From: Actinomadura sp. DC4
GTDB lineage: Bacteria; Actinomycetota; Actinomycetes; Streptosporangiales; Streptosporangiaceae
DNA: 64,000 bases
Reading direction: 5' to 3'
Assembly (NCBI RefSeq): GCF_030406325.1
Contig: NZ_JAUEQY010000008.1
Span: 1-64,000 of the forward strand
Shown here: piece after piece, positions 9,347 to 19,140 of the stretch
Position numbering within the stretch: position 1 is the first letter of the stretch
Layout: each line of letters starts with the position of its first letter
Program-made: the position numbers and the translations under genes
The notes under the pieces: generated by a model
Database searches by the model: none
What the model was told of the DNA's origin: nothing
The model's input: the letters and a program-made list of their open reading frames with translations, nothing else

Positions 9347-10456
9347 ATGCCAGCATCCATGATCGACTGGAACGTCGCCGTTCAGACGGGGACCCGTCTT
9401 GTCCGCCCGGGGCCGCAGGTCAGCCCCAAGGAGGCGCGTCAGGTCGTCGCCGAGCTCCGTGAGCTCTCCGGCGTGGCCCAGGGCCACGTCCGCGAGTTCA
9501 CCGGGATGGACGGCGGCATCGACTCGTCTCCCGCCAAGGTCGTCGACCGGCCCGGCTGGATCCAGGCCAACGTCGACGGTTTCCGCGTCGTCCTCGAGCC
9601 GCTGATGGAACAACTCCAGGCCCGCCGGGGCGGCGGCCTGCTCGGTGGCGGCGCCGGCGGCGCGGTCATGCAGGCCGTCGGCTCGCGCGTGACCGGCATG
9701 CAGGTCGGCGCGATCCTCGCCTACATGGCGAGCCGCGTCCTCGGCCAGTACGAGCTGTTCCTGCCGCCGGACCCCACGGGCCGCGCGCCCACGGGCCGGC
9801 TGACGCTCGTCGCGCCCAACATCGTCGGCGCGGAGCAGGAGCTCAAGGTCGACAGCCGCGACTTCCGGCTGTGGGTGTGCCTGCACGAGGAGACCCACCG
9901 GGCCCAGTTCGCCTCGGTCTCCTGGCTGCGGGCGTACGTCCAGGACCAGATGACGGCGTTCCTGCTCGCCTCCGACCTCGACCCCGGCGCCCTGCTCGAC
10001 CGGCTGCGCGGTGTCGGCGAGGCGGTCGCGGACGCCGTACGCGGCGGCGAGGGCAACCTCATCGACGCGATCCAGACTCCCGAGCAGCGCGAGATCCTCG
10101 ACCGCCTGACCGCGGTCATGACGCTGGCGGAGGGCCACGGCGACTACGTCATGGACGCGGTCGGCCCCGAGGTCGTGCCGAGCGTCGCCGACATCCGGGC
10201 CAAGTTCCAGCACCGGCGGGAGGGCGCGTCACAGGTGGACCGCGCGATCCGCCGCCTGCTGGGCCTGGAGATGAAGATGAAGCAGTACGCGGAGGGCTCG
10301 CGCTTCGTCAACGCGGTCATCGACCAGGTCGGAATGGACGGCTTCAACCGCGTCTGGACCTCGCCCAACACGCTCCCGACCCACACCGAGATCAAGGACC
10401 CGGCGCTGTGGGTGGGCCGCGTGATCGGCAAACCGGAGCTCCCGCCCGCGGAATGA
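9347..10456 (+). CDS. Zinc-dependent metalloprotease, DUF2342 / F420-associated hydrolase family
   Basis: This 369-aa protein carries a zincin-like H180-E-E-T-H184 motif in CLHEETHRAQF. A helical C-terminal part includes AEGHGDYVMDAVG, whose Glu and His could supply further ligands. It belongs to the actinobacterial family named zinc-dependent metalloprotease or F420-biosynthesis-associated protein (DUF2342). No substrate is established to my knowledge. No F420 genes are nearby. The conserved link is to dacB upstream and tilS downstream, which suggests a housekeeping or envelope role. The ATG lies after GAGAGGGTTGTA. Confidence 0.85.
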   Translation: MPASMIDWNVAVQTGTRLVRPGPQVSPKEARQVVAELRELSGVAQGHVREFTGMDGGIDSSPAKVVDRPGWIQANVDGFRVVLEPLMEQLQARRGGGLLGGGAGGAVMQAVGSRVTGMQVGAILAYMASRVLGQYELFLPPDPTGRAPTGRLTLVAPNIVGAEQELKVDSRDFRLWVCLHEETHRAQFASVSWLRAYVQDQMTAFLLASDLDPGALLDRLRGVGEAVADAVRGGEGNLIDAIQTPEQREILDRLTAVMTLAEGHGDYVMDAVGPEVVPSVADIRAKFQHRREGASQVDRAIRRLLGLEMKMKQYAEGSRFVNAVIDQVGMDGFNRVWTSPNTLPTHTEIKDPALWVGRVIGKPELPPAE

Positions 10457-10464
10457 TCCTCGAT

Positions 10465-10497
10465 GTTGCGTGAGAAGCGTGAGGCGCCTCACGCAAC
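10465..10497 (+). promoter_or_regulatory. Nested palindrome immediately upstream of tilS
   Basis: GTTGCGTGAG (10465-10474) pairs with CTCACGCAAC (10488-10497), and within it lies a perfect 18-bp palindrome GCGTGAGGCGCCTCACGC (10477-10494). GCGTGAG therefore occurs twice directly and once inverted. It ends 9 bases before the tilS GTG. It could be an operator for the tilS-hpt-ftsH-folE run, or an RNA hairpin close to the ribosome site. Confidence 0.45.
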
Positions 10498-10506
10498 AAT
10501 GGGGGT

Positions 10507-11496
10507 GTGGGACCTGATCCGGCGGTCGCGGCGGTACGCCTCGCGGTCCGCCGTACCCTCGCCGCGGTCGAGGCGGGCGACCTCGTGCTCGTCGCGTGCA
10601 GCGGCGGGGCCGACTCGCTCGCCCTCGCCGGGGCGCTGGCGTTCGAGGCGGCCAGATCCGGCCACCGCGCCGGCGGGCTGACCGTCGACCACGGCCTCCA
10701 GGACGGCTCCGCTGAGCGCGCCGCCGGCGTCGTGGCCACCATGGCCGCCCTGGGGCTCGACCCGGCCGAGGCGCGGACCGTCACCGTCGGGTCCGACGGC
10801 GGCATGGAGGCCGCCGCGCGTACCGCCCGCTACACCGCCCTGGACGAGTCCACCGCACGTCACCGGGCCACCGCCGTCCTCCTCGGGCACACGCTCGACG
10901 ACCAGGCCGAGACGGTGCTGCTCGGGCTCGCCCGCGGCTCCGGGGCCCGCTCGCTCGCCGGCATGGCCGCCGTCTCAGGGCACTACCACCGCCCCCTGCT
11001 GGACCTCGGCCGCGACCTCACCCGCCGCGCCTGCCTCGCCATGGGCCTGGCCCCCTGGGACGACCCGCATAACGAGGACCGCGCGTACGCCCGCGCCCGC
11101 GTCCGCGCGGACGTGCTGCCCGCCCTGGAGACCGGCCTGGGCCCCGGCATGACCGCCGCGCTGGCCCGCACCGCGCGGATGCTCCGCGACGACGCCGACG
11201 CCCTCGACGACTGGGCGGCCCGTGCACTGGAGGAGGCGGGCGGGCCGGAGGCGCTGGACGTGCACGTGCTGGCCGGGCTGCCCCGTGCCGTCCGCACGCG
11301 CGTGCTGCACCGTACGGCGATCGCCGCCGGCAGCCCGCCGGGCGCGCTCGCCGCGGTGCACGTCGAAGCGGTGGAGGCCCTGGTCACCGCGTGGCACGGC
11401 CAGTCGCACGTCGACCTCCCCGGGCGCGTACGGGTCTGGCGGAGGTATGAAAAGCTGCTCTTCGGGCCATCCCAAATGGGTGTTTCATCCCAGTGA
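10507..11496 (+). CDS. tilS: tRNA(Ile)-lysidine synthetase
   Basis: The 329-aa N-type ATP pyrophosphatase converts C34 of the CAU-anticodon tRNA-Ile to lysidine, so that it reads AUA. The PP-loop S-G-G-A-D-S is at 32-37 ([14 protein letters not shown]). [20 protein letters not shown] is the second signature, and [13 protein letters not shown] the third block. The C-terminal half (about 200-320) is the tRNA-binding extension. The GTG at 10507 is used because [11 protein letters not shown] leads straight into the domain, although spacing to the preceding G-run is poor. hpt follows, as in most bacteria. Confidence 0.93.
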   Translation: MGPDPAVAAVRLAVRRTLAAVEAGDLVLVACSGGADSLALAGALAFEAARSGHRAGGLTVDHGLQDGSAERAAGVVATMAALGLDPAEARTVTVGSDGGMEAAARTARYTALDESTARHRATAVLLGHTLDDQAETVLLGLARGSGARSLAGMAAVSGHYHRPLLDLGRDLTRRACLAMGLAPWDDPHNEDRAYARARVRADVLPALETGLGPGMTAALARTARMLRDDADALDDWAARALEEAGGPEALDVHVLAGLPRAVRTRVLHRTAIAAGSPPGALAAVHVEAVEALVTAWHGQSHVDLPGRVRVWRRYEKLLFGPSQMGVSSQ

Positions 11497-11563
11497 TTTG
11501 TTCTGCTATCGGTGAACACGGGAGTGGCGGCGACATGGCCGCGCGATCTAGAAGGGTTTTTTG

Positions 11564-12136
11564 GTGGACGAAGCGGACATGCGGGCGGACCTCGAGAAGG
11601 TGCTCATCCCGGAGGCCGAGCTCCAGGCCAAGATCCGGGAGCTCGCCGCGCAGGTCGACAAGGACTACGAGGGGCGGGACCTCCTGCTCGTGGGAGTTCT
11701 GAAAGGCGCGGTGATGGTCATGGCCGACCTGGCCCGCGCGCTGCACTCCCCGGTGTCCATGGACTGGATGGCGGTGTCCTCGTACGGCTCGGGCACCAAA
11801 TCGTCCGGCGTCGTGCGCATCTTGAAGGATCTCGACTCCGACATCATGGGCCGCCACGTGCTCATCGTCGAGGACATCGTCGACTCGGGCCTCACCCTTT
11901 CCTGGCTGCGCAGCAACCTCGAATCCCGTGGCCCGGCCTCTCTCGAGGTCTGTACGCTGCTGCGAAAGCCCGAGGCCGCCAAGATCGAGGTCGGCGTCAA
12001 GTACGTCGGTTTCGACATCCCGAACGAGTTCGTGATCGGTTACGGGCTCGATTACGCCGAGCGTTACCGGAATCTGCCGTTCGTGGGGACGCTTGCCCCG
12101 CACGTCTACGGTGGAAGTGGGGAACAAGAGGCTTAG
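11564..12136 (+). CDS. hpt: Hypoxanthine phosphoribosyltransferase
   Basis: The roughly 190-aa purine salvage enzyme joins hypoxanthine or guanine to PRPP. The PRPP loop is [17 protein letters not shown], with the paired acidic residues E-D. The early [14 protein letters not shown] and the late [25 protein letters not shown] are family blocks. A TTG at 11561, this GTG at 11564 and an ATG at 11579 are all in frame. GTG is chosen because homologues usually begin V-D-E-x-D-M and a GAAGG lies about 10 bases upstream. It sits between tilS and ftsH in the conserved order. Confidence 0.94.
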   Translation: MDEADMRADLEKVLIPEAELQAKIRELAAQVDKDYEGRDLLLVGVLKGAVMVMADLARALHSPVSMDWMAVSSYGSGTKSSGVVRILKDLDSDIMGRHVLIVEDIVDSGLTLSWLRSNLESRGPASLEVCTLLRKPEAAKIEVGVKYVGFDIPNEFVIGYGLDYAERYRNLPFVGTLAPHVYGGSGEQEA

Positions 12137-12328
12137 CCTCGTACGTTCCTAGTTGCGAAGTGGGGCGCCGGACGTCGTGCTGCGGTCTTCCGTGACTCCG
12201 GTGTACCTTCGTTATCTCAGGCTCCTTGCGGGCCACACTAAGGAAGGCCGCCTCGGCGGGCGTTCGCGCGACGAGGTCTGATGACGCTGGTCAGGAGGGA
12301 CGGGGCCCCATCGCGGGGCGCCGCATAA

Positions 12329-14344
12329 ATGGATCTGAAGCGCTACTTTCGCGGGCCGTTGCTCTGGATTCTGGCCTTCGGGGCGCTGGTACTCCTCGTC
12401 ATGTACGGGATCAATCCCGGTGGCTCGTACGAGAAGGCCGACACCTCGAGGGTCGTACAGGCCATCCAGAACAACGAGGTGACCTCCGCCCAGATCATTG
12501 ACAAAGATCAGCGGATCGAGGTCAAGCTCAAGAACGGCAAGCAGCTGCAGGCGTCATGGGTCGACGGCCAGGGCCTCGACCTCGCGCGGCAACTGCAGAC
12601 CAAGGCCGCGGCCGGGCAGATCAAGAGCTACACGGTCTCGGTCCCCAAGCAGAACGTCTTCCTGAGCCTGCTGTTCAGCTTCCTGCCGATCGTCGTCGTC
12701 GTGCTGATCTTCCTGTTCATCATGAACCAGATGCAGGGCGGCGGCTCCCGGGTGATGAACTTCGGCAAGTCGCGGGCGAAGCTGGTGACGAAGGACACTC
12801 CGAAGACCACGTTCGCCGACGTGGCCGGGGCCGACGAGGCCATCGAGGAGCTCCAGGAGATCAAGGAGTTCTTGCAGAATCCGGCCAAGTTCCAGGCCAT
12901 CGGAGCCAAGATTCCCAAGGGCGTGCTGCTCTACGGCTCACCCGGTACCGGCAAGACGCTGCTCGCCCGCGCCGTCGCCGGCGAGGCGGGCGTGCCCTTC
13001 TACTCGATCTCCGGTTCGGACTTCGTCGAGATGTTCGTCGGTGTCGGCGCCTCCCGCGTGCGCGACCTGTTCGAGCAGGCCAAGGCGAACGCGCCCTCGA
13101 TCATCTTCGTGGACGAGATCGACGCCGTCGGCCGGCACCGTGGTGCCGGGCTGGGCGGCGGGCACGACGAACGCGAGCAGACGCTCAACCAGCTGCTCGT
13201 CGAGATGGACGGCTTCGACGTCAAGGGCGGCGTGATCCTGATCGCGGCGACCAACCGGCCCGACATCCTCGACCCGGCGCTGCTGCGCCCGGGGCGGTTC
13301 GACCGGCAGATCGTCATCGACCGGCCGGACCTGGAGGGCCGCAAGGGCATCCTGCGGGTTCACGGCCGCGGCAAGCCGTTCGCGCCCGACGTCGAGCTCG
13401 ACACGATCGCGCGTCGGACGCCGGGCTTCACCGGCGCCGACCTGGCCAACGTCATCAACGAGGCGGCTCTGCTGACGGCCCGTATGGACCGCAAGCAGAT
13501 CGACATGGACACCCTTGAGGAGTCCATCGACCGCGTCATGGCCGGCCCGGAGCGCAAGAGCCGGGTCATGTCCGACCGGGAGAAGAAGACGATCGCCTAC
13601 CACGAGGGCGGCCACGCCCTGGTGGCGCACGCGTTGCCGAACGCCGACCCGGTGCACAAGATCACGATCTTGTCCCGCGGGCAGGCGCTGGGCTACACGA
13701 TGACGCTCCCGATGGAGGACAAGTTCCTGGCGAGCCGCTCGGAGATGCTCGACCAGCTCGCCATGCTGCTCGGCGGCCGTACGGCCGAGGAGCTCGTCTT
13801 CCACGAGCCGACGACCGGCGCGGCCAACGACATCGAGAAGGCCACCTCGATCGCCCGGAAGATGATCACCGAGTACGGCATGAGCGAGCGCCTGGGCGCC
13901 CGCAAGTTCGGCGAGGGCAACGGCGAGCCGTTCCTCGGCCGGGACATGTCGCACGCCCGTGACTACTCCGAGGAGATCGCGTCCGCGATCGACGACGAGG
14001 TCCGGCGTCTGATCGAGGCCGCCCACGACATCGCGTGGGAGATCCTGGTCGAATACCGCGACGTGCTCGACGATCTCGTCCTCCAGCTCATGGACAAGGA
14101 GACCTTGTCCAAGAACCAGGTCATCGACATCTTCGCGCCGATCGAGAAGCGGCCGGCCGCCCCGTCCTACAGCGGGTACGGCAAGCGGCTTCCCTCGGAC
14201 CGTCCGCCGGTGCTGACGCCCAAGGAGCTCGCGCTCATGGGGCCGAAGGACGTACAGGATCTGACGCAGGGCAACGGCAGCGGAAGCTCCCGTAGCACTG
14301 CGGCGGACCACGAGGAGCAGGACGACCGCGAAGGCCCGGCGTGA
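12329..14344 (+). CDS. ftsH: ATP-dependent zinc metalloprotease FtsH
   Basis: This 671-aa membrane-anchored AAA protease degrades membrane and regulatory proteins. Two membrane helices (about 11-27 and 111-133) flank a short outside domain. Walker A GSPGTGKT is at 203-210, Walker B IIFVDEID at 258-265, and the second-region-of-homology motif is [20 protein letters not shown]. The zinc site is H425-E-G-G-H429, with Gly in place of the common Ala, as in other actinobacteria. The C-terminus is polar and disordered. The start is fixed by [10 protein letters not shown]. The stop overlaps folE by 4 bp (GTGA). Confidence 0.97.
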   Translation: MDLKRYFRGPLLWILAFGALVLLVMYGINPGGSYEKADTSRVVQAIQNNEVTSAQIIDKDQRIEVKLKNGKQLQASWVDGQGLDLARQLQTKAAAGQIKSYTVSVPKQNVFLSLLFSFLPIVVVVLIFLFIMNQMQGGGSRVMNFGKSRAKLVTKDTPKTTFADVAGADEAIEELQEIKEFLQNPAKFQAIGAKIPKGVLLYGSPGTGKTLLARAVAGEAGVPFYSISGSDFVEMFVGVGASRVRDLFEQAKANAPSIIFVDEIDAVGRHRGAGLGGGHDEREQTLNQLLVEMDGFDVKGGVILIAATNRPDILDPALLRPGRFDRQIVIDRPDLEGRKGILRVHGRGKPFAPDVELDTIARRTPGFTGADLANVINEAALLTARMDRKQIDMDTLEESIDRVMAGPERKSRVMSDREKKTIAYHEGGHALVAHALPNADPVHKITILSRGQALGYTMTLPMEDKFLASRSEMLDQLAMLLGGRTAEELVFHEPTTGAANDIEKATSIARKMITEYGMSERLGARKFGEGNGEPFLGRDMSHARDYSEEIASAIDDEVRRLIEAAHDIAWEILVEYRDVLDDLVLQLMDKETLSKNQVIDIFAPIEKRPAAPSYSGYGKRLPSDRPPVLTPKELALMGPKDVQDLTQGNGSGSSRSTAADHEEQDDREGPA

Positions 14345-14937
14345 CCCCAGCTCCAGAGCCGCACGGACCGCCGATCGACCAGGCACGCGTCGAGAAGGCG
14401 GTCCGCGAGATCCTCATCGCGGTCGGGGAGGACCCCGACCGCGATGGTCTTGTCGACACTCCGGCCCGGGTCGCCCGCGCGTACGCCGAGCAGCTCGCCG
14501 GCATGCGCCAGCGCCCGGAAGACGTCCTCAGCACGGTGTTCGACGCCGATCACGACGAAATGGTGATCGTCAAGGACATCGAGGTCTACAGCCTCTGCGA
14601 GCACCACCTCGTGCCGTTCCACGGGGTGGCGCACGTGGGCTACACCCCCAACGAGAAGGGCCAGATCACCGGGCTCTCCAAGCTGGCCCGGCTCGTCGAC
14701 GTCTACGCCCGGCGCCCGCAGGTGCAGGAGCGCATGACCTCGCAGATCGCCGACGCCCTGGTCGACGTGCTCAAGCCTCGCGGTGTCATCGTCGTCGTGG
14801 AGGCCGAGCACCTGTGCATGACCATGCGCGGGGTCCGTAAGCCCGGTGCCAAGACGCTGACGTCGGCCGTACGCGGCGACTTCCGCGACGAGCCGAGCAC
14901 CCGCGCCGAGGCGATGAGTCTCATCCTCGGCCGCTGA
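14341..14937 (+). CDS. folE: GTP cyclohydrolase I
   Basis: The 198-aa enzyme opens GTP to dihydroneopterin triphosphate, the first step of folate synthesis. Zinc ligands are C86 and H89 in [12 protein letters not shown] and C159 in HLCMTMRGV. The substrate motif [20 protein letters not shown] is intact. The GTG start overlaps the ftsH stop by 4 bp, so the two are translationally coupled. The later folate genes folP, folB and folK begin 2 kb downstream, separated by the MprF-type gene. Confidence 0.97.
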   Translation: MTPAPEPHGPPIDQARVEKAVREILIAVGEDPDRDGLVDTPARVARAYAEQLAGMRQRPEDVLSTVFDADHDEMVIVKDIEVYSLCEHHLVPFHGVAHVGYTPNEKGQITGLSKLARLVDVYARRPQVQERMTSQIADALVDVLKPRGVIVVVEAEHLCMTMRGVRKPGAKTLTSAVRGDFRDEPSTRAEAMSLILGR

Positions 14938-15095
14938 CCACGCGCGAACCAACGTCCCTGACTCAACGTCGAACAAAGAGTCTGCGGTGTTACCGTGACT
15001 CGGGGACACGTCGCCACAACCGCCTGTTAAATCGGGCAAAGTAAAATAGTCAAGATCACGTGCGGCGGATATCCGGCTGACTACGCTGTGGGGCC

Positions 15096-16874
15096 GTGAT
15101 GGTGGTGGAGTCGAAACGTAAGACCTCGGAGCTCCCCGAAGGCGAGGGGCGCGAGGCGGTTCAGGAACGTCGTCGTCAGCGCCGCTGGGTTCCGGCGGTC
15201 GCCGGCTGGATGACGTTCCTCATCGGGCTGCTCGACGCGCTCGGCGCCCTGCTGCCCGAGTGGCACCGCCGCATGGTCCGCGTCGACGAGTTCGTCCCCG
15301 GCGCCGTGAACAACGCCGCCCGTACCGCGACCCTGGTCGCCGGCGTGCTGTTCCTCCTGCTCTCACACGGCCTGCGCCGCCGCAAGCGCCGCGCCTGGCG
15401 CGCGGTCGTGGGGCTGCTCGCCTTCACCGTCTTCTCCCACATCGTCAAGGACTTCGCGATCTCGGCGATCGTGGCCGCGGCGATGCTCGCCGCGCTGGTC
15501 TACCTCCGTGAGGAGTTCTACGCGACCGGCGACCCGCGCACGCGCTGGCGGGCGCTGTGGGTGGGATCGTTCCTCGCCGCGTTCAGCGTGGCGCTCGGGC
15601 TGCTGTTCATCGCCCTCAACTCCGGCGGCCTGGACCACAACTACCCCTTCCCCGACCGGCTGGAGCACGTCATCGGCGGGCTGTTCGGCGCCACCGGGCC
15701 GGTGACATTCGTCTCGGACCGCAAGAACGACCTGTTCAGCCTCATGCTCGGCTCGCTCGGCCTGTTCACCGGCCTGATGACGGCCTTCTTGTTCCTGCGG
15801 CCCGCCGAGCCCGCCCCGTCACTGTCCGCCGAGGACGAAGAACGCATCCGCGCGCTCCTCGACCGCCAGGGCGCCCGCGACTCCCTGGGCTACTTCTCCC
15901 TCCGCCGCGACAAGAGCGTGATCTGGTCGCCCACCGGCAAGGCCTGCGTGACCTACCGGGTGGTGTCCGGGGTGATGCTGGCGGGCGGCGACCCGATCGG
16001 CGACCCGGAGGCCTGGCCCGGCGCCATCGAGGCCTTTCTGGAGGAGGCGGCCCGGCACGCCTGGGCGCCCGCCGTCATGGGCTGCAGCGAGCTCGGCGCC
16101 GAGATCTGGTGCCGCGACTCCGGGCTGTCCGCGCTGGAGCTCGGCGACGAGGCGATCGTGGACGCGGCGGAGTTCTCCCTCGACGGCCGTACGATGCGCA
16201 ACGTCCGGCAGATGGTCAACCGCGTGGGCCGGCAGGGATACGTCGCCGAGATCCGCCGGGAGAAGGACTACGAGCCGGATGAGCTGCGGTCGTTGTGGGA
16301 GCGGGCCGGGACCTGGCGCGGCACCGACAACGAGCGCGGCTTCTCGATGGCGCTCGGCCGGGTCGGCGAGCCGGGGGACGAGGAGTGCGTGTTCGCCACC
16401 GCGACCAAGGACGGCGAGCTGCACGCCATCCTGCACTTCGTGCCCTGGGGCACCGACGGGCTCTCCCTCGACCTCATGCGCCGCGACCGTTCCGCCCAGC
16501 CGGGCCTCAACGACTTCCTGATCGTCGAGGCGATCAAGGCCGCGCCCGACCTCGGCGTCAAGCGCGTGTCCCTCAACTTCGCGGTCTTCCGCGCGGCGCT
16601 GGCCCGCGGCGAGCGGATCGGCGCCGGCCCGGTGCTCAAGGCCTGGCGCGGCCTGCTGGTCTTCCTGTCGCGGTGGTTCCAGATCGAGTCGCTGTACAAG
16701 TTCAACGCCAAGTTCCAGCCGGTCTGGCAGCCGCGGTTCTTCGTCTACCCGAGCCTCAACGACGCCCCGCGAATCGCGCTGGCGGCACTGGAGGCCGAGG
16801 CGTTCATCGTGTGGCCCCGGCTGCGCATCCCGGGCCTCAAGCGCCCGCCGAAGCGCACCCTGCCCTCGCCCTGA
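15096..16874 (+). CDS. MprF/LysX-type phosphatidylglycerol lysyltransferase-like membrane protein
   Basis: The 592-aa protein has about six membrane helices in residues 30-260. A DUF2156 (MprF C-terminal) acyltransferase domain follows, with VIWSPTGKACVTYRVVSG, AGGDPIGDPEAWPGAI and KRVSLNFAVFRAALARGERI. MprF transfers an amino acid from tRNA to phosphatidylglycerol and lowers surface charge. Mycobacterial LysX adds a fused lysyl-tRNA synthetase. Here that part is absent and a separate lysS lies 28 kb away. The GTG start at 15096 is one of several close options. Lipid specificity cannot be read from the sequence. Confidence 0.85.
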   Translation: MMVVESKRKTSELPEGEGREAVQERRRQRRWVPAVAGWMTFLIGLLDALGALLPEWHRRMVRVDEFVPGAVNNAARTATLVAGVLFLLLSHGLRRRKRRAWRAVVGLLAFTVFSHIVKDFAISAIVAAAMLAALVYLREEFYATGDPRTRWRALWVGSFLAAFSVALGLLFIALNSGGLDHNYPFPDRLEHVIGGLFGATGPVTFVSDRKNDLFSLMLGSLGLFTGLMTAFLFLRPAEPAPSLSAEDEERIRALLDRQGARDSLGYFSLRRDKSVIWSPTGKACVTYRVVSGVMLAGGDPIGDPEAWPGAIEAFLEEAARHAWAPAVMGCSELGAEIWCRDSGLSALELGDEAIVDAAEFSLDGRTMRNVRQMVNRVGRQGYVAEIRREKDYEPDELRSLWERAGTWRGTDNERGFSMALGRVGEPGDEECVFATATKDGELHAILHFVPWGTDGLSLDLMRRDRSAQPGLNDFLIVEAIKAAPDLGVKRVSLNFAVFRAALARGERIGAGPVLKAWRGLLVFLSRWFQIESLYKFNAKFQPVWQPRFFVYPSLNDAPRIALAALEAEAFIVWPRLRIPGLKRPPKRTLPSP

Positions 16875-16896
16875 CGCCCGCACCCGCGCAGGCCTC

Positions 16897-16950
16897 GGGC
16901 CTGTCCCGAGGTCTCCTCGCAGCCGGACAGCGAGACTTCGGGACAGGCCC
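16897..16950. repeat. Inverted-repeat element (REP/MITE-like) before folP
   Basis: A 19-bp arm at 16897-16915 (GGGCCTGTCCCGAGGTCTC) pairs with 16932-16950 (GAGACTTCGGGACAGGCCC) with one mismatch, and CTCGC/GCGAG can extend the stem inwards. It lies between the stop of the MprF-type gene and folP. The same end core GCCTGTCCCG recurs at 19997-20010, which hints at a dispersed element rather than a simple terminator. It could still terminate transcription. Confidence 0.55.
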
Positions 16951-16963
16951 TAGGCTGATCGGT

Positions 16964-17833
16964 ATGACCATGAGCATCGACGGCCTGCCCAGCCCTGGGC
17001 GCTGTCTCGTCATGGGCGTGGTCAACGTGACCCCCGACTCCTTCTCCGACGGCGGGACCTATTTCGACCACCGGGCGGCGATCCGGCACGGTCTGGACCT
17101 CGTACGCGACGGCGCGGACATCGTCGACGTCGGCGGAGAGTCCACCCGGCCCGGTGCCCAGCGGGTCTCCCTCCAGGAGGAGCTCCGCCGGGTCATCCCG
17201 GTGATCGAGGCGCTCGCCGCCGAGGGCGTACCGGTCAGCGTGGACACCATGCGGGCCGAGGTGGCCGAGCTGGCGGTCGCGTCCGGCGCCCGGCTCGTCA
17301 ACGACGTCAGCGGCGGGCTGGCCGACACGGCCATGTCGCGCGTGGTGGCCAAGACCGCCGTGCCGTACGTCGTGATGCACTGGCGCGGGCACAGCCACGA
17401 CATGGACACCCGCGCCGTCTACGCCGACGTCGTACGCGAGGTCACCGACGAGCTGCGCGCCCGCATCGGTGCGATCGTCCGCGAGGGCGTCGACCCGGCC
17501 CGGCTGATCGTCGACCCGGGGCTCGGCTTCGCCAAGCGGCCCGCGGACAACCACAACTGGACGCTCCTGGCGCACCTCGACGCGCTCGTCGAACTCGGGC
17601 ATCCGGTGATGATCGCCGCCTCCCGCAAACGCTTCCTCGGCCGGCTGCTCGCCGCGTCGGACGGCACCCCGCGGCCGTTCGCCGAGTCCGACGACGCGAC
17701 CGTTGCGATCACCGCCCTGGCCGCGGCGGCGGGCGCCTGGTGCGTACGCGTGCACAACGTGCGTCCCAACGCCGATGCCGTGCGCGCCGCCGCCGCCTGG
17801 GGGGCCGCCGCCTCCCGTACGGAGGAAACGTGA
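16964..17833 (+). CDS. folP: Dihydropteroate synthase
   Basis: The 289-aa TIM-barrel enzyme condenses hydroxymethyl-dihydropterin pyrophosphate with p-aminobenzoate and is the sulfonamide target. MGVVNVTPDSFSDGG and the loop ADIVDVGGESTRPGA are the two PROSITE-type signatures. RLVNDVSGG, VVMHWRGHS and LIVDPGLGFAKRPADN follow in the canonical order. The ATG at 16964 is chosen because the frame is open far upstream without homology. The stop overlaps the next gene by 4 bp, starting a tightly coupled operon. Confidence 0.96.
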   Translation: MTMSIDGLPSPGRCLVMGVVNVTPDSFSDGGTYFDHRAAIRHGLDLVRDGADIVDVGGESTRPGAQRVSLQEELRRVIPVIEALAAEGVPVSVDTMRAEVAELAVASGARLVNDVSGGLADTAMSRVVAKTAVPYVVMHWRGHSHDMDTRAVYADVVREVTDELRARIGAIVREGVDPARLIVDPGLGFAKRPADNHNWTLLAHLDALVELGHPVMIAASRKRFLGRLLAASDGTPRPFAESDDATVAITALAAAAGAWCVRVHNVRPNADAVRAAAAWGAAASRTEET

Positions 17834-18267
17834 CCGAGATCGACGTGAGCGCGGTGGAGGCGGTCAACGCCGAGTTCTACGCCGCCTTCGAGTCCGCCGA
17901 CCTCGACCGGATGGGCCTGGTGTGGGCGGACGGCCCGCAGGCGGAGGAGGTCGTCTGCGTGCACCCCGGATGGCCGCTGCTGCGCGGCCGGGGCACGGTC
18001 CTGCGCTCCTGGGCGTTGATCATGGCGAACACCCCGTACATCCAGTTCGTGCTCACCGACACGCAGGTGCGCGTCTCCGGTGACCAGGCGATCCTCACCT
18101 GCTCGGAGAACATCATCACCGCGGTCGAAGAATCCGCGAACGCGCTCACGTCCGGAGGAAGCGTCGTGACGACCAACGCGTTCATCCGTACGGACGAGGG
18201 CTGGCGGATGTGGCTGCACCACGGTTCGCCGGTGCTGAACCGTGAAGAGGACGGCGAGGATGAGTGA
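17830..18267 (+). CDS. NTF2/SnoaL-like protein inside the folate operon
   Basis: This 145-aa protein has the fold pattern of the nuclear transport factor 2-like superfamily: an N-terminal helix VNAEFYAAFESADLDRMGLV, the strand VCVHPGWPLLRGRGTVLRSW, then ITTNAFIRTDEGWRMWLHHGS. Members are small cone-shaped enzymes or ligand binders, and the V-C-V-H-P-G-W-P subgroup is common next to folate genes of actinobacteria. GTG at 17830 overlaps folP by 4 bp, and the end overlaps folB by 8 bp. That coupling suggests a role tied to pterin metabolism, but no reaction can be assigned. Confidence 0.8.
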   Translation: MTEIDVSAVEAVNAEFYAAFESADLDRMGLVWADGPQAEEVVCVHPGWPLLRGRGTVLRSWALIMANTPYIQFVLTDTQVRVSGDQAILTCSENIITAVEESANALTSGGSVVTTNAFIRTDEGWRMWLHHGSPVLNREEDGEDE

Positions 18268-18622
18268 CCGGATAGCCCTGACCGGGCTGCGCGCCCGCGG
18301 ACGCCACGGCTGCCTGCCGGCCGAGCGTGAGCTCGGCCAGGAGTTCGTGATCGACGTCGTCCTGGGCCTCGACACCCGCCCGGCCGCCGCGGGCGACGAT
18401 CTGTTGCGTACGGTGGACTACGGCGCACTGGCCGACCGGTTGGTCGCCGTGGTCGAAGGTGAGCCCGTCAACCTCATCGAGACTCTGGCCGACCGCCTCG
18501 CGGCGCTGTGCCTCGATCCGCCCCAGGTCGAGGAAGTGGAGGTCACCGTGCACAAGCCGAGTGCTCCCGTGCCGCACCCCTTTTCCGACGTTGCCGTGAC
18601 CATTCATCGGAGCCGCCAATGA
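18260..18622 (+). CDS. folB: Dihydroneopterin aldolase
   Basis: The 120-aa enzyme splits dihydroneopterin into hydroxymethyl-dihydropterin and glycolaldehyde. ALTGLRARGRHGCLPAEREL is the typical N-terminus, with the conserved G-x-H-G loop. TVDYGALADRLV and NLIETLADRLA hold the catalytic and pterin-binding residues (Y of VDY, E of LIE), and VEVTVHKPSAPV holds the catalytic lysine. ATG at 18260 is chosen over an upstream in-frame ATG at 18242 because homologues begin M-[ST]-D-R-I. It overlaps folK by 4 bp. Confidence 0.94.
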   Translation: MSDRIALTGLRARGRHGCLPAERELGQEFVIDVVLGLDTRPAAAGDDLLRTVDYGALADRLVAVVEGEPVNLIETLADRLAALCLDPPQVEEVEVTVHKPSAPVPHPFSDVAVTIHRSRQ

Positions 18623-19140
18623 CGACATCCACGGAGAAGCGCCACACCGTGCTCTCCCTCGGCAGCAATCTCGGCGACCGGCTGGACAATCTCCAGGAGG
18701 CGATCGACGCGCTGTTCGACGCCCCGGGGCTGGACTTCATCGCCCTCTCGCCGGTCTATGAGACCAAGCCCGTCGGCGGCCCCGAGCAGGGCGACTTCCT
18801 CAACGTCGTGATCGTCGCGAACAGCCGTGTCGCGCCCGAGTCGCTGCTCGAACGCGTCCTGGCCATCGAGGACGCCATGGACCGTACGCGCGACGTCCGC
18901 TGGGGGCCGCGCACCCTCGACATCGACATCGTGACGATGGGCGACGTGACCTCGGACGACCCGGACCTGCTCCTGCCGCACCCCCGTGCGGGCGAGCGCG
19001 CCTTCGTGCTGCGGCCGTGGTGCGACCTCGAACCCGAGGCCACCCTGCCGGGCCGGGGCCGGCTGACCGACCTGCTGCCGGACGTGGCCGACCAGGACCT
19101 GCGCCGCCGCGACGACCTCTCCCTCCAGCCGCCCGCGTGA
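18619..19140 (+). CDS. folK: 2-amino-4-hydroxy-6-hydroxymethyldihydropteridine diphosphokinase
   Basis: The 173-aa kinase transfers pyrophosphate from ATP to hydroxymethyl-dihydropterin, feeding FolP. VLSLGSNLGDRLDNLQEAI and SPVYETKPVGGPEQGDFLNVV are the pterin site. WGPRTLDIDIVTMG carries the metal-binding D-x-D, and LLPHPRAGERAFVLRPWCDL is the C-terminal signature. ATG at 18619 overlaps the folB stop (ATGA). The stop overlaps the DUF3180 gene by 4 bp. Confidence 0.96.
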   Translation: MTTSTEKRHTVLSLGSNLGDRLDNLQEAIDALFDAPGLDFIALSPVYETKPVGGPEQGDFLNVVIVANSRVAPESLLERVLAIEDAMDRTRDVRWGPRTLDIDIVTMGDVTSDDPDLLLPHPRAGERAFVLRPWCDLEPEATLPGRGRLTDLLPDVADQDLRRRDDLSLQPPA

